Assembly (NCBI GenBank): GCA_025938055.1
Contig: JAICQC010000034.1
Location: 1 to 18,277, forward strand
Direction: 5' to 3'
Source: Anaerolineales bacterium
Lineage (GTDB): Bacteria; Chloroflexota; Anaerolineae; Anaerolineales; Villigracilaceae
Length of the DNA: 18,277 nt
The notes beneath the pieces were generated by a model. The model saw only the letters and a list, made by a program, of their open reading frames with translations. It had not been told where the DNA came from and did not search any database. This document shows positions 1 through 7,618 of the stretch, in pieces (positions within the stretch are counted from its first letter, which is position 1; the number at the start of each line of letters is the position of its first letter). The position numbers and the translations under genes are program-made.

Positions 1-2
1 CC

Positions 3-59
3 ATCACAGAGGAGGTGGTCGAAGCCGCCCGCAGTACGCTTGTCATTGGCGCCACATAG
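3..59 (+). CDS. C-terminal tail of an unknown protein (cut by window edge)
   Basis: An open frame enters from the left edge and ends at TAG (57-59), giving ITEEVVEAARSTLVIGAT. Only 18 codons are visible, so no family can be named. The acidic, alanine- and valine-rich composition and codon choice look like real coding sequence, and the stop lies 40 bp before the recombinase start at 100. It could equally be a chance open frame. Confidence 0.3.
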   Translation: MTEEVVEAARSTLVIGAT

Positions 60-99
60 CGTTGAAGATTGCACGCCAGTTACCGCTGAAGATCACAGT

Positions 100-675
100 A
101 TGAGCGGACAACGCATTGGCTATATTCGGGTTAGCACACTGGATCAACATACAGAGCGGCAACTGGATGGCCTCGAGCTGGACAAAATCTTCACCTACAA
201 AGCATCCGCAAAGATACGAAACGGCCGCAGCTGGAATTGATGATGAGCTTTGTGCGCAGCGGCGATACAGTGATTGTCCACAGCATGGACCGGCTCGCCC
301 GCAACCTTGATGACTTACGCCGAATTGTGCAACTCTTGACCGGCAAAGGCGTTCGGGATCGAATTCGTCAAAGAATACCTCACCTTCACGGGTGAAGACT
401 CACCCATGGCCAAGCTGATGCTCTCTGTCATGGGGGCGATTCACGAATTCGATCGGGCACTCATCAAAGAGCGACAGCGTGAAGGGATCACCCTGGCCAA
501 AAAACGAGGGGCTTTCAAGGGACGCAAGAAGTCGTTATCTCAAGCGGCAATCGCAGAACTCCGCAAACGGATCGCAGCCGGTATGAGTAAATCACTAGCT
601 GCTCGTGAGTTTGGCATTAGTCGGGAAACGCTCTACAAGTATTTGAAAGAGGCTGAGAGTACTCCAGTGGCCTGA
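100..675 (+). pseudogene. Small serine recombinase/resolvase, broken by two frameshifts
   Basis: Resolvase/invertase of the TnpR/Pin type, which cuts DNA through a serine-phosphate link. The start ATG at 100 gives MSGQRIGYIRVSTLDQHTERQ, with the catalytic serine at residue 12 inside the Y-I-R-V-S motif. Reading stays in frame to about 207, where one base appears to be missing: the expected DKASGKDTKRPQLE becomes KASAKIRNG. The second frame carries the VxSMDRLARNLDDLRR block and runs to about 354, where one extra base restores the first frame. That frame continues through EFVKEYLTFTGED, the helix FDRALIKERQREGI, and a C-terminal helix-turn-helix (AAREFGISRETLYKYLK) to TGA at 673-675. Joined, the product would be about 190 residues, the usual size for the family. 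The two shifts cancel, so either the gene is dead or the read has two errors. Confidence 0.85.
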
Positions 676-1139
676 CGGCCACATCCATTAAGCAGAAGGA
701 AAGAGTAAAAATCAATTGGCTCCTGCACACGGGTGTCGCAAAAGCACCATTGTGCAACAACACATTATCGGTAAATGAGTTGAAGCCTTGTATTTTGGAT
801 TTGGATGATCACTCGAAAGAAGGCTAACCCCATACCTGATAGATAGGGCGTAGGCTATTTGGCAGGATATTTTCGCCAAGCCGTGCATTGATTTTATGAT
901 GCTTACGGTCACAGTCTCCCACGAGACCCTATTTGTCATGGTTGCGACCCTGCCACGCTAGGCGTCTACTTTGCCCCTGGTGACACAGATGTTGGTATAA
1001 GGCCTATCAGACATTAGGACAGCTCCCCCCGCATTGTGAAATATACCTTTTCGAGGCGTTATGCAGAAATCCCCAGGAAGAATTCCATTGATTTTGCTTG
1101 CGTTCACACCTTTCGAAGCCTGTCAAGAAAAAAACTTGA
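676..1139. other. Gene-free stretch between recombinase remnant and DUF4239 gene
   Basis: No convincing gene is present. The one minus-strand open frame of any length here (712-939) is rich in Cys, His and Ser and has no recognisable domain or good ribosome binding site. There is no clear hairpin-plus-T-run terminator after either flanking gene, nor an obvious tRNA. The stretch may be remnant mobile-element DNA accompanying the broken recombinase. Confidence 0.5.
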
Positions 1140-1922
1140 TCATCGAGTATTCAGGATAGTTTGATATCCCATGGGCTTAATACTGACTTCGCCCAGAAAA
1201 GGGTTATCAAGCTCGATGATAACGACGAGGACCATCGCTATGACAGCTCCGCAGCAGGCATTCATGATCAATTGCGGAATGGGCTTTTCCGTGCCGAACA
1301 GAAACGTAAATCCCATTGTCACTAATGCTCCAAAAATCAGTGTCAGCCAGATGACCCTGGGAATGCTCTGCATGTTTTCTAAAAAGCGCTCTGCGCGGTA
1401 CTTAGTCAGATCCCTCACATCGACCTGGAGCTGGCTCAATGCACGTTGTTCACCTTGATTTGCAGGGTTAATCTGCCAGACTGATCGTATCAGCGCTGTG
1501 AACGTCTCGTTGACGTACGGATTGGTCTTTCCTGCTCTCAACTGCGGAAACTCTTCCTTGAACACCGACTGTACATACGCGACGAAGAGGGTGCGCAACA
1601 TGGTCGCGATCTCAGGTGATGGATAGTTCTCAATGTTGCTATAGATCGACAACGCGACGGCTTCCTCAAGCGCCATGTTCTTCTCAGCTTTCGAGAATTG
1701 CTCCCACACAATCAGCACCACAAAGGCCAGCAAGACCGCGTAGATGACTCCGAGTGTCGTGAAAATAAATCCCGCCACATCATGGTGCAGTTGCAGGATA
1801 GAGTGATGCACAAACCTGCGGACGACGATGATGCCGGCCACAGAGTAGACGATGATGGTCAGCCCCACCAGCAAGAATACCTGCCACGTCGGCATGGTCA
1901 GGAGATAATCAGACAGTGACAT
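1140..1922 (-). CDS. DUF4239 (bestrophin-like) membrane protein
   Basis: A 260-residue inner-membrane protein with four predicted transmembrane helices in a 2+2 layout: about residues 13-34, 49-73, 189-209 and 217-237. The loop between helix pairs (about 75-188) is long and soluble. The block HHDVAGFIFTTLGVIYAVLL and the following VWEQF are typical of DUF4239, as is the LDNPFLGEVSI motif near the C-terminus. The family is thought to be related to bestrophin-type channels; its substrate is not known. The ATG at 1922 has a GGAG about ten bases upstream. The gene lies on the same strand as the large cluster but 311 bp beyond its last gene, behind an inverted repeat, so it is probably transcribed separately. 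I am sure of the family and unsure of any function. Confidence 0.85.
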   Translation of the reverse strand: MSLSDYLLTMPTWQVFLLVGLTIIVYSVAGIIVVRRFVHHSILQLHHDVAGFIFTTLGVIYAVLLAFVVLIVWEQFSKAEKNMALEEAVALSIYSNIENYPSPEIATMLRTLFVAYVQSVFKEEFPQLRAGKTNPYVNETFTALIRSVWQINPANQGEQRALSQLQVDVRDLTKYRAERFLENMQSIPRVIWLTLIFGALVTMGFTFLFGTEKPIPQLIMNACCGAVIAMVLVVIIELDNPFLGEVSIKPMGYQTILNTR

Positions 1923-1943
1923 AGGTTCGGGCTCCGCCTATGC

Positions 1944-1976
1944 CCCACAGAGAGTGGACGCAGTGCTCTCTGTGGG
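1944..1976. promoter_or_regulatory. Perfect 11-bp inverted repeat upstream of the DUF4239 gene
   Basis: CCCACAGAGAG (1944-1954) is followed, after an 11-base spacer, by its exact reverse complement CTCTCTGTGGG (1966-1976). On the minus strand the hairpin would sit about 21 bases before the DUF4239 ATG, just upstream of its ribosome binding site. There is no T-run on either side, so it is not a classical intrinsic terminator. It could be an operator for a dimeric repressor or an RNA hairpin affecting read-through from the large operon or translation of the membrane protein. Confidence 0.6.
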
Positions 1977-2017
1977 ACTCTTCAACATGGGCTCCAGGCG
2001 TCATGGCAATCGAGTAG

Positions 2018-2237
2018 GCTGGGGAGGGAGACTTCCGCAGTCTACGCCACCCTGATAGCGCCTTGAACCTCCAAAGAGACGAGGCACTGGCGCAGGACTT
2101 GCGATTGCGACATGAACTTCTAGGGTGATCTCATCGCAGAGGTCTATGCCCAACTACAGTCAGGCCAGTTCAAGAGCTTAGAGCGTGCATGGCGGAAGCG
2201 TAAACAGCGCTCAAGACATTCATTACGTATTGACTAG
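2018..2237 (+). pseudogene. Frameshifted remnant of an unidentified protein
   Basis: Two plus-strand open frames join with one extra base at 2123-2125. The first reads to ...DEALAQDLRLRHELLG and stops at TGA (2126-2128). The second, offset by one base, continues as DLIAEVYAQLQSGQFKSLER and a basic tail (RAWRKRKQRSRH) to TAG at 2235-2237. The helical, charged sequence on both sides of the shift reads as one protein, which argues for a real gene that has decayed. There is no start codon and an in-frame TAG precedes it, so only a C-terminal part of about 70 residues survives. I do not recognise the family. Its last three codons overlap the end of the minus-strand AGE-like gene. Confidence 0.35.
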
Positions 2238-4378
2238 GTATTGACGAATGTGAGCTCCTCAGATAGCTCACTCTGCTCGAAGGCATCCTTGACCGCTCCG
2301 CTAGCCCCAATTACCGTTATCTTGAAATTGCCTCCCGCTTTTTGCTTAAAGAAGGCCAGATAGCGCATTGCCTCTGGGGCAATGGACTGGAGCTTACTTG
2401 CCGTTAGCTCTAGACTAGTGGCGCCATGAGCTTTTTCCAGCTCTTCCTTGAAGTATTTGAGCATACTGGGCTGCAATGCTCCGGTGAGTTCGATGCGAGC
2501 CATGCCATTGCTAATCTCCAGCAGATCGGCGTCGAAATCAACACTGGCAGGCACAATCCGCACCCGTACCTTCAGCTGAGGTTGATCCGTTGGCAGCGTT
2601 ACGGTGAGCGCTTCTGGGTCGAATTGAGAGTAGCTGTGCTCATTGATCCAAACTTCATCTAGGCGCACACTCCCTGCTGGCAGAATATCAGGTGCAACTC
2701 GGAGCAAGTTGTCCTTGAGGGCACCGGGTTTTGGCTGGAAGAAAAAGTCCATCGGCTCCTTACGGATCAGCAGGTTCGTGTAAGTTGCCGCTAGGTAGCA
2801 CAATTCGAAGGAGTGGTATCCAGACATGGAATGGCTGCCTTTGCCTCGTTCTGTGCCCAGAACATAGGGTTGTCCGTTCGCGAGGACGTTGAAATAGACA
2901 CCACCGGACTCATTGTCCAGAAACCAGGTGTTGTAGAAGGCTGCCCCCTCACGGGCGTACCGTAGGAAGTCAGGGTTGCCATCCCCATAGACGCCTGCCA
3001 TGATGTAGTAGGCTAAGATACCCTGCTCCTGCTGCCACCAGGCTTTGCGATCGTGCCACACGAAACGATGGAACTTTTCGCCCGGCGCTAAGACCCGCTC
3101 CACGACGTCATACCAGCCCCCCCGCTGGGTATCGCAGCCCGCACCAGGGATGAGGGTGCCGATCTTTTCGGCCAAGCTGCGGTACTCTGTTTTGGATTTA
3201 AGGGAAAACATACGGGTTAAGTTCCAGGCAATTTTCAGATTGTGGCCCACGACTGCCCGATTTTGCTGCCAACCCCAGGTCTGGTCGAAGGACCAATCAT
3301 CATGAAACTTCTCCTGGACGAACGGGCTGTGGTCGTAGTCAGGGAAGTGGGCATGGATGGTGTCGAAGGTATATTCTAGAAAGTCCGCATGCTCCTGCTC
3401 GCCACTGGCCAGGTAAAGGTTGATCAAATACGCCGGGGCATGATCACCAACCGAGTTCCAGTTCTTGCGGGAGCGATTGTGGCCCAGTGATTCGCTGTGC
3501 GGATCCAGCGTGATGGGGTCAATGTGAGAGTAGTAGCCCCCCCGCTCACTGTGGTCTTTGAAGTAGCGGTTGAACAGGTTAATCGTCGCATCGATATCCG
3601 CCCGGATCAGGGGATCACCGGTAATGCGATAGGTCTGCGTCGGACCTGCCAGGGCGTAGATCTGTTCGTAACATGGGATGGCATCGTAGTCGTCTCCAAA
3701 TTCCGAGGCGTAAATTTTTTGTTCACTGCCATCGTCTTTGATCTCGGTGGCGTGGTACCAGTAACAAATACCTTCGCTTTTATCTTGAAAACGCATGTGC
3801 TCCCGCAGGTACACGGTGCCCTTTTCTGCAGCCTGCAAGTAGCGCTCGTTGCCGGTAAGCAAGTAGGCTGAGGCAAAGCCGTACACCAGACGAGAGATGG
3901 TGTCGGTTTCCTGCCGACCACTCTTCTGTTTCTGGCCAGCAAGGGTCAGGCTGGTGCGGTAGCCGGCGTAATCGATCTCACTTCCGCCAAACTCAGCCTC
4001 CAGGTAGAAATCCGCGAGTTGTTTGATTTGTTGAATCCACCAATCTTGCTCTTCAAAGCGGTACGCTCCGACCTGCCGTCCCAGGAAGACAATGTGCTTG
4101 GCCTCAAACTGCCAACCTTCCTCGCTGCCATCCGGGTAGAAGACGCCATAAACGAATAGAAACCGACCCGACTCCCACATGCCCGGCAGCTGCCCCGTGG
4201 CATCGTGGTAGGCCTCCCCCAGGTTGCGCACTAACTCCGCATAGAGTGTGGGGGTGAGTTTAACGGTGTACTCCCGCCTATCGGAGGTCTGCAGAACAAA
4301 GCATCCAGCGGCAGCGTCGAAGGCAATCACATAACCAGCGATCAGATCGGAAAACGGGAAATTAATGAGGTTTTGCAT
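2234..4378 (-). CDS. AGE-like (N-acylglucosamine 2-epimerase-like) protein with C-terminal STAS-like domain
   Basis: A 714-residue, three-part protein without a signal peptide. Residues 1-105 are a small unrecognised domain. Residues about 112-535 are an alpha/alpha barrel of the AGE/six-hairpin type. It contains the RLVYGFASAYLLTGNERYL helix pair, a Gly-His at 378-379 in VVGHNLKIAWNL, the KAWWQQEQGILAYY helix (445-458) and a Gly-Tyr-His at 520-522. These match the two catalytic-histidine positions of AGE epimerases. A beta-rich linker follows (about 565-615), then a STAS-like domain (about 622-705). The phosphorylatable Asp-Ser pair of anti-sigma antagonists is replaced here by I-A-P-E-A (641-645). 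The expected activity is sugar epimerisation/isomerisation or a related glycosidic reaction; the substrate is unknown. ATG 4378 has GGAG about ten bases upstream. It is the last gene of the cluster, 53 bp after glgX. Confidence 0.8.
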   Translation of the reverse strand: MQNLINFPFSDLIAGYVIAFDAAAGCFVLQTSDRREYTVKLTPTLYAELVRNLGEAYHDATGQLPGMWESGRFLFVYGVFYPDGSEEGWQFEAKHIVFLGRQVGAYRFEEQDWWIQQIKQLADFYLEAEFGGSEIDYAGYRTSLTLAGQKQKSGRQETDTISRLVYGFASAYLLTGNERYLQAAEKGTVYLREHMRFQDKSEGICYWYHATEIKDDGSEQKIYASEFGDDYDAIPCYEQIYALAGPTQTYRITGDPLIRADIDATINLFNRYFKDHSERGGYYSHIDPITLDPHSESLGHNRSRKNWNSVGDHAPAYLINLYLASGEQEHADFLEYTFDTIHAHFPDYDHSPFVQEKFHDDWSFDQTWGWQQNRAVVGHNLKIAWNLTRMFSLKSKTEYRSLAEKIGTLIPGAGCDTQRGGWYDVVERVLAPGEKFHRFVWHDRKAWWQQEQGILAYYIMAGVYGDGNPDFLRYAREGAAFYNTWFLDNESGGVYFNVLANGQPYVLGTERGKGSHSMSGYHSFELCYLAATYTNLLIRKEPMDFFFQPKPGALKDNLLRVAPDILPAGSVRLDEVWINEHSYSQFDPEALTVTLPTDQPQLKVRVRIVPASVDFDADLLEISNGMARIELTGALQPSMLKYFKEELEKAHGATSLELTASKLQSIAPEAMRYLAFFKQKAGGNFKITVIGASGAVKDAFEQSELSEELTFVNT

Positions 4379-4431
4379 AGGTCTTCACTCCACCAGTGAA
4401 AAACAAAATGGCAAGGTTGCTCACAAGGTGC

Positions 4432-6534
4432 TCAGAGGGGCTTCGAATCCAGGATCACGACACTGCGGGCCGTGACGGTATAGACATCGCCATGCATGGG
4501 CACCTCCTGTCCCAGTGCGACAACGTCTTCCGGGGAAGGCAGGGCAGTGTCTACGGAGCGGTACCAGCCATAGCCAGGGAGGGAGGGGAGTTGAAACTCC
4601 AAGCTCTCCCAGTACATGTTCATCATCACATGTATATCGGGATCCCCACCAAAGCCCGCCAGAGTGAAGGCGAGAGCTCGGGCCTCGGGATCTTGCCAAC
4701 CCGGCGCGTTGAGCTGTGTACCATGCCAGGTGATGTCCGGCAGACCCCGCTCGTTGATGGCACCGGTAAAGAAACGGGGACGGACGAGTTCTTTGAAATG
4801 CCGGCGGCGGGCGAGCAGCATCTGCCAGAAGCGCAGGAGATCGGCGTTTTTGCGGGGCAGGTCCCAGTCAAACCAGCTGATCTCGTTATCCTGACAGTAA
4901 GCGTTATTGTTGCCCTGCTGGCTGCGACCCACCTCATCTCCCATGACCAACATGGGGACTCCCTGAGAAATCAGCAGGAGCGTCGCAAAGTTTTTGATCT
5001 GACGCTGCCGCAGGTCTTGTACCCGGCGGTCATCGGTGTCTCCCTCGACCCCACAGTTCCAGCTCAGGTTATCATTAACGCCATCCTGATTGTTTTCACC
5101 GTTGGCCTCGTTGTGTTTGTTGTTATAGGAGACTAAATCATAGAGGGTAAAGCCATCATGAGCGGTGATAAAATTCACGCTGTTGATCGGCAAGTGTCCC
5201 CGAAACTGGTAGAGATCAGCACTGCCGGCTAGGCGTGAAGCCACGGCACTCACGACCCCCGGGTCACCTTTGACGAACCGCCGTATATCGTCTCGATAGC
5301 GCCCATTCCACTCCGCCCAACGGTAGCCCGGAAAGTAACCGATCTGGTAGAGCCCGGCGGCATCCCAGGCTTCGGCGATGACTTTCGTATCCGCCAGCGT
5401 CTCATCCAGCTCGATAGCCCAGAGCACCGGAGGATGCTCCAGGGGGCGACCGTCCTCACCCCGCGAGAGGACTGATCCCTCGTCGAAGCGAAATCCATCT
5501 ACGTGCATCTCCTGCACCCAGTAGCGCAGGCAATCGAGAATGAATTTCTCCCCAATGGGATGGTTGCAATTGAAGGTATTACCACAGCCCGTATAGTCGT
5601 AATAGTATTGATTATCACCAGACACCAGGTAGTAGTAAATGCGGTTATCGAAGCCCTTGAAACAAAAGGTGGGGCCCTGGTGATTACCCTCATCCGTATG
5701 GTTGAAAACTACGTCCAGGATCACCTCGATCCCGGCGCGGTGCAACGCCTTGACCATATCGCGGAACTCCCGCACATGGGTTCCGGCCTGGGGATGCACA
5801 CAGTAACTGGAATGGGGAGCAAAATAGCTCATGGTGCTATAGCCCCAGTAATTGCGTAGGGGCTGACCCGCCACCGTCCGCAGCACCTCCACATCATCAA
5901 ACTCAAAGATCGGCAGTAATTCCACGGCCGTGATCCCCAGCTCCTGCAAGTAGGGGATCTTGTCGATCACCCCGGCAAAGGTGCCTGGATGTTGCACCCC
6001 GGAAGTGGGAGATTGGGTGAATCCACGCACATGCAGCTCGTAGATGACCGTCTCGTTCATAGGACGACCGATGGGGCGATCCCCCTCCCAGTCGTAATCC
6101 TCGACATCGATCACGACACAGCGTATCGAACTGTCCAGGCTATCTCCCGGGACACAAGCCGGGCCGCGCTTCCAGAGGGTTTTATTGTTCCCCTTAGAGT
6201 AGAGATCGATCAGCACTTTGTTGCGATCAAAGCGATGACCCTCCCCAGGGTTGTAGGGACCCTCCACTCGGTAGGCATAGTGCATACCCGGTTGCAGACC
6301 TTCCAGGAAAACGTGCCAGAAATGAAAGGTCTTGTGGAGGGTAGGATCGAGGCGAATGATCTGGAATGGTTTTGGATCATCGTGGTCATCGAAAAGGAGC
6401 AACTCGACCCCAGTTGCCCCTTCAGAGAACAGCGAGAAATTGACTCCCTCCGGGTAGACAGTTGCCCCTAAAGGATGGGCCACTCCTTGAGATACAGGGT
6501 AGCTCTTGACAGGAGCTGCAACAGCTAGAGTCAT
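4432..6534 (-). CDS. glgX: Glycogen debranching enzyme GlgX (GH13 isoamylase type)
   Basis: This 700-residue cytosolic enzyme hydrolyses alpha-1,6 branch linkages in glycogen or limit dextrin. An N-terminal CBM48-like beta domain (about 15-115) precedes the GH13 barrel. The catalytic regions are visible: DVVFNH (274-279), the nucleophile Asp351 in GFRFD, the acid/base Glu388 in VIAEAW, and Asp460 in ITAHDGF. The GlgX-typical NNKHNEANGENNQDG block follows (471-485). The length is normal for the family. The start is set at ATG 6534, with AAGGA seven bases upstream; the frame stays open for 32 codons more, but that extension looks non-coding. The gene follows the second DJ-1 gene by 46 bp and precedes the AGE-like gene by 53 bp. 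Its place in this cluster, rather than with other glycogen genes, suggests it feeds a local sugar pathway. Confidence 0.95.
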   Translation of the reverse strand: MTLAVAAPVKSYPVSQGVAHPLGATVYPEGVNFSLFSEGATGVELLLFDDHDDPKPFQIIRLDPTLHKTFHFWHVFLEGLQPGMHYAYRVEGPYNPGEGHRFDRNKVLIDLYSKGNNKTLWKRGPACVPGDSLDSSIRCVVIDVEDYDWEGDRPIGRPMNETVIYELHVRGFTQSPTSGVQHPGTFAGVIDKIPYLQELGITAVELLPIFEFDDVEVLRTVAGQPLRNYWGYSTMSYFAPHSSYCVHPQAGTHVREFRDMVKALHRAGIEVILDVVFNHTDEGNHQGPTFCFKGFDNRIYYYLVSGDNQYYYDYTGCGNTFNCNHPIGEKFILDCLRYWVQEMHVDGFRFDEGSVLSRGEDGRPLEHPPVLWAIELDETLADTKVIAEAWDAAGLYQIGYFPGYRWAEWNGRYRDDIRRFVKGDPGVVSAVASRLAGSADLYQFRGHLPINSVNFITAHDGFTLYDLVSYNNKHNEANGENNQDGVNDNLSWNCGVEGDTDDRRVQDLRQRQIKNFATLLLISQGVPMLVMGDEVGRSQQGNNNAYCQDNEISWFDWDLPRKNADLLRFWQMLLARRRHFKELVRPRFFTGAINERGLPDITWHGTQLNAPGWQDPEARALAFTLAGFGGDPDIHVMMNMYWESLEFQLPSLPGYGWYRSVDTALPSPEDVVALGQEVPMHGDVYTVTARSVVILDSKPL

Positions 6535-6580
6535 GATCGTATCCTTGCTAAAGCCACAGCGGCGAGGAGAACAGAAGACT

Positions 6581-7150
6581 TTATCGCCCAGAGAGGATCT
6601 CGATGATTTTGCTGGCAAAAAAATGAGCATGCCCGCCTGTTCTACCCGTTACGAGATCTCCATCCACCACCACATCTTCGTTCTGGTAGATCGCTCCGTA
6701 GGCGGTGACGTCTCCGTGCAGGTTGTTGTGGCAGGTTACCGAGCGACCCTTGACCAACTCGGGTGCGGGAGCTACCAACCACATGCCATGGCAGATAATC
6801 CCCTTGAGGATGCTTTTTTCGGCAAAGGCCCGCTTGAGAAATGCCGTTGCTGGGGGCAGCTGCATGACATCCTCGGTGTAGCGTAACCGATCGGACACCA
6901 TGGCGGAGGGCACGATGATCGCGGCAAAACTCCTGAGCGTTTCATCAGTCATGCCCTCAAAAGACTCGTTGCACTCAAAGGGAGCATGATACTCATGTCC
7001 CTTGAACGTGAGTGAAGATTGGCCCCAGAGGCGAGTCATAAAGTGGAGTTCTGCCCCTTCTTCTGGAAAACGATAATGGTAGTACCAGATCTCATGTTCG
7101 TAGAAGTCACTCTCGATCAAAATTCCGATCTTTTTGCCTGTGAGTTTCAT
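6581..7150 (-). CDS. DJ-1/PfpI-family protein, second copy
   Basis: A 189-residue single-domain protein of the DJ-1/ThiJ/PfpI superfamily, whose members act as proteases, chaperones, deglycases or glutathione-independent glyoxalases. The nucleophile elbow is clear: GIICHGMWL with Cys120-His121. An acidic residue of the usual kind lies near the N-terminus (ESDFYEHE, 13-20). The C-terminal strand-helix DGDLVTGRTGGHAHFFA is typical of PfpI proteins. The ATG at 7150 is preferred over a GTG 24 bases upstream (7174), which lies directly against the stop of the VOC gene; a GGGAAG and a CAGG lie upstream of the ATG. It is not a close duplicate of the first DJ-1 gene: length, elbow sequence and C-terminus all differ. 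It is co-transcribed with the VOC gene 24 bp before it. Confidence 0.85.
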   Translation of the reverse strand: MKLTGKKIGILIESDFYEHEIWYYHYRFPEEGAELHFMTRLWGQSSLTFKGHEYHAPFECNESFEGMTDETLRSFAAIIVPSAMVSDRLRYTEDVMQLPPATAFLKRAFAEKSILKGIICHGMWLVAPAPELVKGRSVTCHNNLHGDVTAYGAIYQNEDVVVDGDLVTGRTGGHAHFFASKIIEILSGR

Positions 7151-7174
7151 GATGCCTGCTTCCCTTGTATACAC

Positions 7175-7618
7175 TTATGTCTTTGGCTGAAACGTCTCGG
7201 CAAATTGCAGGATGTTGCCTTCGTTATCCCGAATAAAAAACTCTTTGAATCCAATGTCCTCAACGACGATTAGATCCCAGGCAATCTGAATGTCCGGACG
7301 ACTTTTCACTCGTTCCACAACCTGCTCAATGTTATGCACCTTGAAGCGAATCTGGCTTACTCCCTGAATGGTTGTGTGCTGAGGGGGATTGGGTCGATCT
7401 ATCGCCTGCCACTTTTGGTCCTCGATGAGCTCGATGACGACGCCGTTGACTTCCAAAAACATGATACGCGTGCCATACTCCGGGAACTCTCTTCTGAGAA
7501 TCTCTTGAAAGCCAAGATTGTCTCGATACCATCGCGCTGTGGCCTCCAGATCTTTAACGGCCAGAGAGACTTCAACATTCGTTACTGCAGTGATGAGAGT
7601 TGGCGTCTGGTCGCTCAT
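7175..7618 (-). CDS. VOC/glyoxalase-fold protein
   Basis: A 147-residue member of the vicinal oxygen chelate family, with two beta-alpha-beta-beta-beta modules (about 12-68 and 84-142). Visible landmarks are SLAVKDLEATARWYRDNLGF (18-37), VNGVVIELIE (57-66), the second-module strand SQIRFKV (88-94) and DNEGNILQFAE (131-141). Family members usually place His or Glu at four metal-binding positions. Here the first-module and second-module His positions are not histidine (Gln89 sits at the second), while Glu64 and Glu141 remain. Metal binding may therefore be changed or lost. ATG 7618 overlaps the TGA of the ankyrin gene by 4 bp (ATGA), with AAGGA upstream, implying translational coupling. A glyoxalase, dioxygenase or binding role cannot be separated by sequence alone. 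Confidence 0.85.
   Translation of the reverse strand: MSDQTPTLITAVTNVEVSLAVKDLEATARWYRDNLGFQEILRREFPEYGTRIMFLEVNGVVIELIEDQKWQAIDRPNPPQHTTIQGVSQIRFKVHNIEQVVERVKSRPDIQIAWDLIVVEDIGFKEFFIRDNEGNILQFAETFQPKT

Noticed and set aside
712..939. A 75-codon minus-strand open frame in the left intergenic stretch
   Set aside because: Composition is unlike the neighbouring genes, and no domain or convincing start signal is seen.
4396..5136. A 246-codon plus-strand open frame
   Set aside because: It lies wholly antisense to glgX, has no recognisable domain, and is explained by codon bias of the real gene, whose catalytic motifs are all present.
5989..6471. A 160-codon plus-strand open frame
   Set aside because: Antisense shadow of the glgX N-terminal region, with no ribosome binding site or family similarity.
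6535..6630. N-terminal extension of GlgX to 6630
   Set aside because: It would overlap the preceding DJ-1 gene, and ATG 6534 has AAGGA at good spacing.
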